A DNA stretch of 15,680 nt, from NCBI GenBank assembly GCA_932222125.1, contig CAKNZJ010000279.1, positions 1-15,680 of the forward strand. The letters are read 5' to 3'. The translations under genes were made by a program, and so were the position numbers. The stretch's first letter is position 1. Every line of letters begins with the position of its first letter. This document shows, piece by piece, positions 6,482-13,312 of this stretch. Source of the stretch: an uncultured Clostridia bacterium. Its GTDB lineage: Bacteria; Bacillota; Clostridia; Oscillospirales; Oscillospiraceae. The notes under the pieces were generated by a model. It did no database searches. It was not told where the DNA came from and worked only from the letters and a program-made list of their open reading frames with translations.

Positions 6482-7711
6482 ATGCGTAAAAGGGCCAAGC
6501 GGGATTTGACCATTGAGCAGCAGTTGGCCCGGGGGCCGATTGACCTGCCCTTTTTGGCGCTGGTATTGCTGCTCACCGCTGCGGGGCTCATCATGGTGTT
6601 GTCCGCCTCCTACGCCTCTGCCATGTATGACTTAGACCCCAATGTGAAAACTGGAGGCAACCCCTACTACTACTTTATGCGGCAGGCGGTCTTTGCCGGA
6701 CTGGGTCTGGTAGCCATGTTCGTGATTTCCAAGATCGACTATCAGCGGTTTCGTTGGATGTCTGTGTTCGTGCTGGGCGTGGCCATTGTGCTGCTGGCAC
6801 TGGTGCTCACCCCGCTGGGAAGAAGCGGCGGCGGCGCCCAGCGGTGGATCAGCTTGTTGGGCATCCGTTTTCAGCCGTCGGAAATAGCCAAGGTGGGCAT
6901 CATCCTTTACTTTTCCGCCCGGCTGTCCAAACGTGGCAGCCAGTTGAAGGGACCACCAAAGAAGTGGAATAAACGCACAGTGATAGGCCGTGTCGGCGCA
7001 TTTTTTGACCAAATTGGCCTGCTGGAGCTGGTGCCTTATGTTACGGTTTTAGGCATCGTATTGATTCTGGTGATTCTAGAACCCCATCTATCCGGTACGA
7101 TTTTGATCGCGGTGGCAGCAGCCTCGGTGTTGTTTGCATCGGGAATCCGGATGTACTGGTTTACCTCGGGGGCCGCGTTGTTTGCCGTGGCGCTGGTCTT
7201 TATCATCACCCAGACAGAATATATGACGGCCCGTATCAATATTTGGAAGGATCCGTTCATTGCTCCTCAGGGAGACGGATTCCAGGTTATACAGTCTCAG
7301 ATCGCTATTGGTTCCGGCGGCCTGCTGGGAGTGGGATTGGGCAACAGCCGCCAGAAATATCTGTTCCTGCCCGAGGAGCATAACGACTGTATCTTCGCCA
7401 TTGTCTGCGAGGAGCTGGGGTTGGTGGGAGCATGTATCATCATGATTTTGTTCGCCATGCTGATTATCCGTGGATACTGGCTGGCCCTTCACGCCAGGGA
7501 CCGGTTCGGTACGCTGCTGGTGGTCGGCACCATTACCTTGGTGGCGACCCAGACGATTCTAAACATCGGGGTGGTCACCGGTGCACTTCCTACAACCGGC
7601 ATCTCCCTGCCGTTTTTCAGCTATGGGGGTACGGCCTTGGTGATTCAATTGGCCCAGATGGGCATGATATTGAGTGTGTCTAGGCAGATTGCGGCACCAA
7701 GGGCAGAGTAG
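6482..7711 (+). CDS. ftsW: SEDS-family peptidoglycan polymerase FtsW/SpoVE
   Basis: This 409-residue polytopic membrane protein belongs to the SEDS family, whose members polymerise lipid II into glycan strands together with a class B PBP. Recognisable motifs are FQPSEIAK, LEPHLSGT, then GDGFQVIQSQIAIGSGG, then PEEHNDCIFAIVCEELG, and near the end TTGISLPFFSYGG. The N terminus is a short basic cytoplasmic stretch. The ATG at 6482 follows GGGGAGAGAGG directly. The SpoVD-like PBP upstream is its likely partner. FtsW (division) and SpoVE (spore cortex) cannot be separated from sequence alone. Its stop is 10 bases before murG. Confidence 0.93.
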   Translation: MRKRAKRDLTIEQQLARGPIDLPFLALVLLLTAAGLIMVLSASYASAMYDLDPNVKTGGNPYYYFMRQAVFAGLGLVAMFVISKIDYQRFRWMSVFVLGVAIVLLALVLTPLGRSGGGAQRWISLLGIRFQPSEIAKVGIILYFSARLSKRGSQLKGPPKKWNKRTVIGRVGAFFDQIGLLELVPYVTVLGIVLILVILEPHLSGTILIAVAAASVLFASGIRMYWFTSGAALFAVALVFIITQTEYMTARINIWKDPFIAPQGDGFQVIQSQIAIGSGGLLGVGLGNSRQKYLFLPEEHNDCIFAIVCEELGLVGACIIMILFAMLIIRGYWLALHARDRFGTLLVVGTITLVATQTILNIGVVTGALPTTGISLPFFSYGGTALVIQLAQMGMILSVSRQIAAPRAE

Positions 7712-7721
7712 GAGGGCGGAG

Positions 7722-8834
7722 ATGAAGGTGATATTTACCTGTGGCGGTTCGGCTGGGCATGTCAATCCTGCCCTGGCTGTGGCCCAGGTGTTTGAGCAGC
7801 ATCATTCTAACTGCCAAATCCTATTTATAGGGGCGGAGCGGGGGATGGAACAACGGCTGGTAAGTCAGGCGGGCTATCCGATCCGCACGGTGAAGGTGTC
7901 CACCTTCGAGCGGGCATGGAGCTGGAAGGTATTCCGGCACAATCTGAGCAGTGCCGTCCAGGTACCCATAAGCCAGCGCGAGGCGGCGGCCATTTTGAAG
8001 GAATTTCAGCCTGATCTGGTGGTAGGCACGGGGGGATATGCCTCTTTCCCTGCCGTCCGGGAGGCGGCCCGCCGGCATATTCCAACTGCCATCCATGAGT
8101 CGAATGCCTATCCAGGGCTGACCACCCGGGCTTTGGCGGGGAAGGTGGATCTGGTGATGGTGGGCTTTCCGGAGGCCGCTGGCTATTACGAGGGATCTAA
8201 GCGGGTAGAGGTCACTGGGACTCCGGTGCGGGAGGCATTTTTCTCGCTCACCCGGGAACAGGCCCGCATGGAGCTGGGATTGTCTGATAGCCAACCCCTG
8301 GTGGTGTCTTTTTGGGGGTCCCAGGGGGCGGGACATATGAGCGGTCACACGGTAGACCTGGTGGAGTGGTGGGCTGGGGAAGGGCGCAGATTCCATTATG
8401 TCCATGCCGCTGGCAGGGACTATGAGGATATGAGCGCTGAACTGGCTCGCCGGAACATCCCGGTGACCCGCGACGAGGTGCGGCCCTATATTGACAATAT
8501 GCCGGTGGTGATGGCTGCTGCCGATCTGGTAATCTGCCGAGCGGGGGCGTCCACCATTGGAGAGCTTACCGCCTTGGGTAAGGCAGCCATCCTGGTGCCC
8601 TCCCCCTTTGTGGCGGCGAACCACCAGTATAAAAATGCCAAGGTGCTGGCCGACCGGGGCGGGGTATGCCTGATGGAGGAGAAGGACTGTACTGGTCAGA
8701 AGCTATATCAGCTGGCGCTGGAGCTGCTGACTGACGGAAGCAGGCGGGCCGTTATGGGAAAGTCGCTGAGGGAACTGGCCGCCCCCAATGCCGCTCAGGA
8801 TATTTATAAAACACTCATGACGCTGGTGAAATAA
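7722..8834 (+). CDS. murG: UDP-N-acetylglucosamine--undecaprenyl-pyrophosphoryl-MurNAc-pentapeptide transferase MurG
   Basis: MurG adds GlcNAc to lipid I to give lipid II on the cytoplasmic face of the membrane. The 370-residue protein has the two-domain GT-B layout. Family motifs are GGSAGH (8-13, usually GGTGGH), VGTGGYASFP (101-110), HESNAYPG (125-132, usually HEQN), SFWGSQGA (196-203, usually with GGSQGA), CRAGASTIGEL (272-282) and PSPFVAANHQ (293-302). The start at ATG 7722 is chosen because GGAGGGCGGAG (7711-7721) precedes it immediately and the family begins MKVIFTCGG. An earlier in-frame ATG at 7674 lies inside ftsW. The motif variants are conservative enough that I expect an active enzyme. 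Confidence 0.95.
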   Translation: MKVIFTCGGSAGHVNPALAVAQVFEQHHSNCQILFIGAERGMEQRLVSQAGYPIRTVKVSTFERAWSWKVFRHNLSSAVQVPISQREAAAILKEFQPDLVVGTGGYASFPAVREAARRHIPTAIHESNAYPGLTTRALAGKVDLVMVGFPEAAGYYEGSKRVEVTGTPVREAFFSLTREQARMELGLSDSQPLVVSFWGSQGAGHMSGHTVDLVEWWAGEGRRFHYVHAAGRDYEDMSAELARRNIPVTRDEVRPYIDNMPVVMAAADLVICRAGASTIGELTALGKAAILVPSPFVAANHQYKNAKVLADRGGVCLMEEKDCTGQKLYQLALELLTDGSRRAVMGKSLRELAAPNAAQDIYKTLMTLVK

Positions 8835-8843
8835 TAGCAAGGT

Positions 8844-8893
8844 AGAGCCCTTCCACATAGAATGAGGAGAAATTCCTTCTATGGGGAGGCTCT
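8844..8893 (+). promoter_or_regulatory. Hairpin that hides the murA ribosome binding site
   Basis: The arm at 8844-8862 (AGAGCC, then CATAGAA) pairs with 8877-8893 (TTCTATGG, then GGCTCT), with a small bulge and a mismatch. The loop can form a further short AGGA/TCCT stem. The 3' arm contains GGGGAGG (8883-8889), the murA Shine-Dalgarno, so folding would occlude it. It could act as a translational gate between murG and murA. The 62-base gap holds nothing else that I can see. Confidence 0.5.
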
Positions 8894-8896
8894 GGC

Positions 8897-10153
8897 ATGA
8901 GTGTTGTGTATATCCGCGGGGGACGCCGGATAGATGGCGAGCTGACTGTCCACGGCGCGAAAAACAGTGTGCTGCCTATTTTGGCTGCCTGTCTGCTGGC
9001 GGGAGGGCCGGTGACCCTCACCAATTGTCCGCACCTGACCGATGTCACCGCTGCTCTGGCCATCCTGCGCCATCTTGGCTGTCAGGTGGAGCAGAATGGG
9101 CGCACCATCTGGGTGGACCCAACCGGGGCATCGGGTAGCGCCATTTCTGAGGAGCAGATGCGCTCCATGCGCTCGTCCATCATTTTTTTAGGGCCGCTGC
9201 TGGCCAGGATGGGGGAGGCCCATTTGACCTATCCCGGCGGGTGTGAGCTGGGGCCAAGACCGATCGACCTGCACCTGGCGGCCATTCGGACTATGGGCTG
9301 CGAGGTGGCAGAGGACTACGGTATTCATTGCAAGGGAAAGCCTGTGGGTGGGGACATCCAGTTAGCCATTCCCAGTGTAGGGGCTACGGAAAATGCCATG
9401 TTGTGCGCTGTGGGGGGCACAGGAATCACCACCATCACGAACGCCGCCCGGGAGCCGGAGATCAACGATCTGCAAAATTTCCTCAATACCCTGGGCGCTA
9501 AGGTGCGTGGAGCCGGAAGCTCCACCATCACAGTGGAGGGGGGGCACCGTCTCACCGGTGGAAAGTTTTCCATTATGGGGGATCGTATTGTGGCCGCTAC
9601 GCTGCTGTCCGCCTGTGCTGCAGCAGGGGGGCGGATCCGTCTGCAGGGCGTGGACTGGCGGCATCTGGCCACGGTGCTATCGGTGTTTCATCAGGCCGGC
9701 TGTCAAGTGATGAGCCAGATGGAGTATGTAGAACTGCGCCGGGACAGAGACCGCCGCCTCAACAGTGTGCCCACCATACGCACTGCCCCATACCCCGGAT
9801 TTCCCACCGATGCACAGGCTCCAGTGATGGCGGCCCTGGCCACTGCCCAGGGATGTACTATGGTAGTGGAGACAATGTTTGACAGCCGTTACCGCCATGT
9901 GTCCGAGTTGCAGCGTATGGGAGCGGACATTACTACAGAGGGCCGGGTGGCTCTGGTGCGTGGGGTGGATCAGCTTCACGGCGCTCGGATTGAGGCGCCG
10001 GATTTGCGGGGCGGCGGCGCTTTGGCGGCGGCGGCCATGGGCGCGGAGGGGATCAGTGTCCTGTCCGGCCTACATCATATCGACCGGGGCTATGAGGGTC
10101 TGGAGCATATGTTGCAGGCACTGGGTGGCTGTGCCGAGCGCCGGGAAGATTGA
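8897..10153 (+). CDS. murA: UDP-N-acetylglucosamine 1-carboxyvinyltransferase MurA
   Basis: MurA transfers enolpyruvate from PEP to UDP-GlcNAc in the cytoplasm, the first committed step of peptidoglycan synthesis. The 418-residue protein has the EPSP-synthase fold signature. The Lys22-Asn23 pair lies in GAKNSVLPI. The catalytic Cys116 lies in PGGCELGPRPIDLH; this cysteine is the fosfomycin target in the family. FPTDAQAPVMA and the FDSRYRHVSEL region follow. Length is typical. The start at ATG 8897 follows GGGGAGG by 7 bases. Firmicutes often carry two MurA paralogues, so a second copy may exist elsewhere. A hairpin covers its ribosome binding site. Confidence 0.95.
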   Translation: MSVVYIRGGRRIDGELTVHGAKNSVLPILAACLLAGGPVTLTNCPHLTDVTAALAILRHLGCQVEQNGRTIWVDPTGASGSAISEEQMRSMRSSIIFLGPLLARMGEAHLTYPGGCELGPRPIDLHLAAIRTMGCEVAEDYGIHCKGKPVGGDIQLAIPSVGATENAMLCAVGGTGITTITNAAREPEINDLQNFLNTLGAKVRGAGSSTITVEGGHRLTGGKFSIMGDRIVAATLLSACAAAGGRIRLQGVDWRHLATVLSVFHQAGCQVMSQMEYVELRRDRDRRLNSVPTIRTAPYPGFPTDAQAPVMAALATAQGCTMVVETMFDSRYRHVSELQRMGADITTEGRVALVRGVDQLHGARIEAPDLRGGGALAAAAMGAEGISVLSGLHHIDRGYEGLEHMLQALGGCAERRED

Positions 10154-10187
10154 ACGACTGTATTACAAAAGAAAGAAGTGAATTGCC

Positions 10188-10949
10188 ATGGCACGACAGC
10201 GGACACACCGGCCAAACCGCCGCAGAAGGAGGCGGTTTGGCCCTGTCTGGAAACTGCTTTCCATTGGAGCGGTCAGTTTGGCCGTGCTGGTGGCCTGTGT
10301 GGTGTTTTTCCGTGTCAACAACATAGAGGTGACTGGGAATCACCGATATACGGCGGTGGAGATTATTGAAGTGTCCGGGATCCAGATGGGAGATAATTTG
10401 GTTACATTGGCCAAGGGGCGGGTGGCCAGTAATATCCGTGCCAAGCTGCCCTATGTGGAGGGAGTGGCCATCCGGCGGGTGCTTCCGGATGGGATTGTTC
10501 TACATGTGACGGAGCGGGTGGCAGCGGCCTCGGTGGACAGCGGCGATGGGCGCTGGCTTGTCTCTGCCCAGGGTAAGGTGTTGGAGCGGGCCGGGGACGC
10601 GCCGGTAATGGAGGTCACCGGCCTGACGGCGCTTGCCCCCTATGCGGGAGGACAACTCCAGGTGGACGGGCAGGAGAAGACCACGTTGGACTATGTGCTA
10701 AGACTGCTGACGGCCCTGGAGGAACATGGAATGCTGGAGAAATGTACCTCAATGGATTGTACAGGGAGTGCGGACATTTTGGTCGGCTATGGCATCTATC
10801 AGCTGCGCTTGCCCAGAGGGGGGGATTACGACTATATGATCCGCCTACTGGAACAGATTTTGGCAAGTCCGCAGATGCCGCAGGACACGTCAGGCACGCT
10901 GGATTTTACCGTGCAGGAGGGGAGGGTTCATTTCCAACAGAACCGTTAG
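10188..10949 (+). CDS. ftsQ: Cell division protein FtsQ/DivIB
   Basis: The 253-residue protein has the FtsQ/DivIB architecture. It starts with a short, very basic cytoplasmic tail (six consecutive arginines at 11-16). One membrane segment follows at about 20-41, then a POTRA domain at about 43-110, starting FRVNNIEVTGNHRY and including the LPDGIVLHVTER strand. The rest is the extracellular beta domain. It bridges FtsL/DivIC and the septal synthase. The ATG at 10188 follows the purine-rich GAAAGAAG (10171-10178). It is the last gene of the main operon, after murA, and is followed by two hairpins and a new promoter for ftsZ. In most clusters ftsA would come next, but it is absent here. Confidence 0.9.
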   Translation: MARQRTHRPNRRRRRRFGPVWKLLSIGAVSLAVLVACVVFFRVNNIEVTGNHRYTAVEIIEVSGIQMGDNLVTLAKGRVASNIRAKLPYVEGVAIRRVLPDGIVLHVTERVAAASVDSGDGRWLVSAQGKVLERAGDAPVMEVTGLTALAPYAGGQLQVDGQEKTTLDYVLRLLTALEEHGMLEKCTSMDCTGSADILVGYGIYQLRLPRGGDYDYMIRLLEQILASPQMPQDTSGTLDFTVQEGRVHFQQNR

Positions 10950-11004
10950 CCGCCGTCCAGCGGTGGGCTATGGGGAGTGAGCGACAAGTTTCCTTAAAAA
11001 CTTG
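10947..11004 (+). other. Two consecutive hairpins after ftsQ
   Basis: The first (10947-10970) pairs TAGCC and GCCG with CGGT and GGCTA around TCCAG, and includes the ftsQ stop codon. The second (10985-11004) pairs CAAGTTT with AAACTTG around CCTTAA. Neither is followed by a U-run, so intrinsic termination on the + strand would be weak. They may mark the 3' end of the main operon. Confidence 0.4.
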
Positions 11005-11019
11005 GTAAAAAATGCGCCA

Positions 11020-11041
11020 TTCTCTATTGACCAATAGGGAA
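11020..11041. promoter_or_regulatory. Dyad over the ftsZ -35 box, candidate operator
   Basis: TTCTCTATTG (11020-11029) and CAATAGGGAA (11032-11041) are inverted repeats with 9 of 10 positions complementary around AC. The element covers the -35 hexamer, so a dimeric regulator bound here would block initiation. No regulator can be named. Confidence 0.4.
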
Positions 11042-11055
11042 AAAAAAGCTACAAT
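11027..11055 (+). promoter_or_regulatory. Strong sigma-A promoter for ftsZ
   Basis: TTGACC (11027-11032) and TACAAT (11050-11055) are 17 bases apart, a near-ideal vegetative promoter. The start would be near 11062, leaving a 60-base leader. It gives ftsZ expression separate from the mraZ operon. Confidence 0.8.
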
Positions 11056-11078
11056 AATACAAGATATAGTCTGTATTA
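11055..11078. promoter_or_regulatory. Inverted repeat at the ftsZ transcription start
   Basis: TAATACA (11055-11061) and TGTATTA (11072-11078) are perfect 7-base inverted repeats with a 10-base gap. They span the predicted start of transcription. This could be an operator or a small 5' hairpin. Confidence 0.35.
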
Positions 11079-11122
11079 AGGGATAAATTTACAATCACTT
11101 GTTTCACATAGGAGGATGGGCT

Positions 11123-12253
11123 ATGGCTTTTATGATAGATGCCGGCACCAACCATGAGGACGTTCTAAAAGTAATCGGCGTAGGGGGCGGCGGCAACAAC
11201 GTGATCAACCGCATGGTGCGCTCTGGGATGCAGGGCGTGGAGTTTATTGCGGTGAACACGGACCGGCAGTGTCTGAACGCATCAGAGGCCACCCAAAAGC
11301 TGACCATCGGTGAGAAACTGACCGGTGGTAAAGGGGCGGGAGCCAATCCTGAGGTAGGCCGGGAGTCGGCAAAGGAGAGCAGGGAACAGATTTCCTCCAT
11401 GCTCAAGGGTACCGACATGGTGTTTGTCACCGCCGGTATGGGTGGTGGCACCGGCACCGGGGCGGCCCCTGTAGTGGCTGAAATTGCCAAGGAGCAGGGT
11501 ATCCTCACAGTGGGTGTAGTCACAAAGCCATTCCAGTTTGAGGGTCGCCGCCGGATGGATCAGGCGTTGAAGGGAATTGAGGAGCTGCGTCAGAAGGTGG
11601 ACTCTCTGGTAATTATCCCCAATGACCGGCTGCAATATGCCACGGATGAGAAGATCACCTTTGCCAACGCGTTTGCCATTGCTGACGATGTGCTGCGCCA
11701 GGCGGTGCAGTCCATCTCCGACCTGATCAAGACTACCGGGCTGATCAACCTGGACTTTGCCGATGTCACCGCTGTTATGAAGGATGCGGGACTGGCTCAT
11801 ATGGGGGTCGGCCGGGCGGCGGGTAAGAGCAAGGCTGAGGAGGCCACTCGCATCGCCATCAATAGCCCTCTGCTGGAGACGTCCATTCAAGGGGCCAAGG
11901 GCATCATTGTCAACATCACCGGGCCGCTGGATATGGGCTTGGAAGAGGTGGAGCTGGCTGCCGAGATGGTCAAAGAGGTGGCTGACCCAGATGCGCTGTT
12001 CATGATGGGTACCGCTTTTGACGAGAGCTTGGAAGACGAGTTGCGGGTCACCGTCATTGCCACTGGATTTGGCGGTGTGGAAAACCCGGCGCCCATTCAA
12101 AAGGGAGTGGATGAGCGTGAGAAGGACACATCCTCTGCCCCTGCTGCCGGAATGGGCGGCGTTACTCCACCCCAGCCGCTTTCCGAAGAGGACAGCGATC
12201 CTCCTGAGGGAGATCCGTTCGATGATATCTTCCGCATTTTCAACAAAAAGTAG
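11123..12253 (+). CDS. ftsZ: Cell division protein FtsZ
   Basis: FtsZ is the tubulin-like GTPase that forms the Z-ring and places the divisome. The 376-residue protein begins with an N-terminal GTP-binding segment, GVGGGGNNVINRM (19-31). The tubulin signature GGGTGTG is at 107-113, and the catalytic T7 loop NLDFADV is at 209-215. A variable acidic and proline-containing linker leads to a conserved C-terminal peptide, DPFDDIFRIFNKK. The last lacks the usual DIPxFLR form, so its partner contacts may differ. ATG 11123 is chosen because GGAGG (11111-11115) lies 7 bases upstream; the frame opens earlier, at TTG 11099. It has its own promoter and a strong terminator, so it is probably monocistronic. 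Confidence 0.97.
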   Translation: MAFMIDAGTNHEDVLKVIGVGGGGNNVINRMVRSGMQGVEFIAVNTDRQCLNASEATQKLTIGEKLTGGKGAGANPEVGRESAKESREQISSMLKGTDMVFVTAGMGGGTGTGAAPVVAEIAKEQGILTVGVVTKPFQFEGRRRMDQALKGIEELRQKVDSLVIIPNDRLQYATDEKITFANAFAIADDVLRQAVQSISDLIKTTGLINLDFADVTAVMKDAGLAHMGVGRAAGKSKAEEATRIAINSPLLETSIQGAKGIIVNITGPLDMGLEEVELAAEMVKEVADPDALFMMGTAFDESLEDELRVTVIATGFGGVENPAPIQKGVDEREKDTSSAPAAGMGGVTPPQPLSEEDSDPPEGDPFDDIFRIFNKK

Positions 12254-12259
12254 GCTTCG

Positions 12260-12287
12260 AGCCCCCGGCTGATCCGGGGGCTTTTTT
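12260..12287 (+). terminator. Intrinsic terminator of ftsZ
   Basis: AGCCCCCGG (12260-12268) and CCGGGGGCT (12274-12282) form a perfect 9-bp G+C-rich stem with a CTGAT loop. A six-base T run follows (12282-12287). It lies 6 bases after the ftsZ stop. Confidence 0.93.
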
Positions 12288-12311
12288 GACGAAAGAGAAG
12301 GGAGTGAGAAG

Positions 12312-13238
12312 ATGAAGGTAGTTGGACGTTTTGCCCCAAGCCCCAGTGGGCGGATGCATCTGGGCAATCTATTGTGCGCTTTGCTGGCATGGCTGGATGC
12401 GCGCGGCCGGGGTGGAAGGTTCATTTTGCGTATTGAGGATCTGGATCCAGACCGATGCTCCCAGAGCCGGGCGGAGCAACTTGTAGACGATCTGCGTTGG
12501 CTGGGGTTGGACTGGGATGAGGGAGGCTTGGAGCACGACTATTGTCAGTCAAACCGGGGGGTGTCATATCAATGGGCTTTTGAACGGCTGAGGGAGCTTG
12601 GACTTGTCTATCCGTGTTACTGCACCCGAGCGGAGCGGTTGGCTGCCTCAGCGCCCCATGCTAGGGAGGGGGCGCCGGTTTACTCCGGTAGATGTGCCCG
12701 GTTAAGCCAAACGGAGCGGGAGATGATGGAGCAGGCGGGCCGCGCTCCGGCTTGGCGGGTGCGGGTGCCAGATGAGACGGTGGTGGTAGAGGACGGCCAC
12801 CTGGGCTGTTATATCCAAAATTTAAAACGTGACTGCGGAGACTTTATTATTCGCCGCTCTGATGGGGTGTGGGCCTATCAGCTGGCAGTGGTGGCGGACG
12901 ATGCTCTGATGGGAGTCACACATGTGGTACGGGGAAGCGATCTACTGTCCTCCACCCCACGGCAGGAGTGGCTTCACCAAATGTTGGGCTATAAGCCGCC
13001 CCGGTATTTCCATCTGCCTCTGCTGACAGACCTAACCGGACGGCGGTTATCCAAGCGGGACCGGGATCTGGACATGGGGGCGCTCCGGGCGCGGTACACC
13101 CCGATGGAACTGACCGGGCTGCTGGCCTGGTATGCCGGTCTGTCTGACTGCCCCAAAAGTGCTGAACCGGCTCAGCTCATCCCGCTGTTCTCCTGGGCAA
13201 AAGTGCCGAAAAATAACGTGATAGTGGGTTGCCCTTGA
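12312..13238 (+). CDS. gluQRS: Glutamyl-Q tRNA(Asp) synthetase
   Basis: GluQ is a short GluRS paralogue that attaches glutamate to the queuosine base at position 34 of tRNA(Asp), rather than to the tRNA 3' end. The 308-residue product is the right size for this paralogue and lacks the anticodon-binding domain of full GluRS. It has the class I HIGH-like motif HLGN (16-19), RIEDLDPDR (40-48), the KMSKS-like LSKRD (246-250) and the zinc site typical of the family (Cys102, Cys104, Tyr124, Cys128). AAGGGAG precedes the ATG by about 7 bases. It follows the ftsZ terminator with no obvious promoter of its own, so its expression may depend on read-through or on a weak unseen promoter. It is not usually part of the dcw cluster. 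Confidence 0.93.
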   Translation: MKVVGRFAPSPSGRMHLGNLLCALLAWLDARGRGGRFILRIEDLDPDRCSQSRAEQLVDDLRWLGLDWDEGGLEHDYCQSNRGVSYQWAFERLRELGLVYPCYCTRAERLAASAPHAREGAPVYSGRCARLSQTEREMMEQAGRAPAWRVRVPDETVVVEDGHLGCYIQNLKRDCGDFIIRRSDGVWAYQLAVVADDALMGVTHVVRGSDLLSSTPRQEWLHQMLGYKPPRYFHLPLLTDLTGRRLSKRDRDLDMGALRARYTPMELTGLLAWYAGLSDCPKSAEPAQLIPLFSWAKVPKNNVIVGCP

Positions 13239-13264
13239 CAGCGGATGGAAACAGGGCGTAGAAT
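13235..13264 (+). promoter_or_regulatory. Sigma-A promoter for guaB
   Basis: A perfect -35 box TTGACA (13235-13240) and TAGAAT (13259-13264) are 18 bases apart. The -35 box contains the gluQRS stop codon TGA. Transcription would start near 13271, giving a leader of about 42 bases. No riboswitch could fit in this leader. Confidence 0.8.
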
Positions 13265-13312
13265 ATAAAAATATATCAATGCTGACCTACTAAGGATAAG
13301 GAGGAGCGGAAT

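Noticed and set aside
11282..12424. A 380-codon open frame on the - strand across ftsZ
   Set aside because: It is antisense to ftsZ and crosses its terminator and the start of gluQRS. The composition is that of a shadow frame and no domain is seen.
13265..13312. Purine riboswitch before guaB
   Set aside because: Only about 42 bases separate the likely transcription start from the ATG, too short for an aptamer, and no conserved core is seen.
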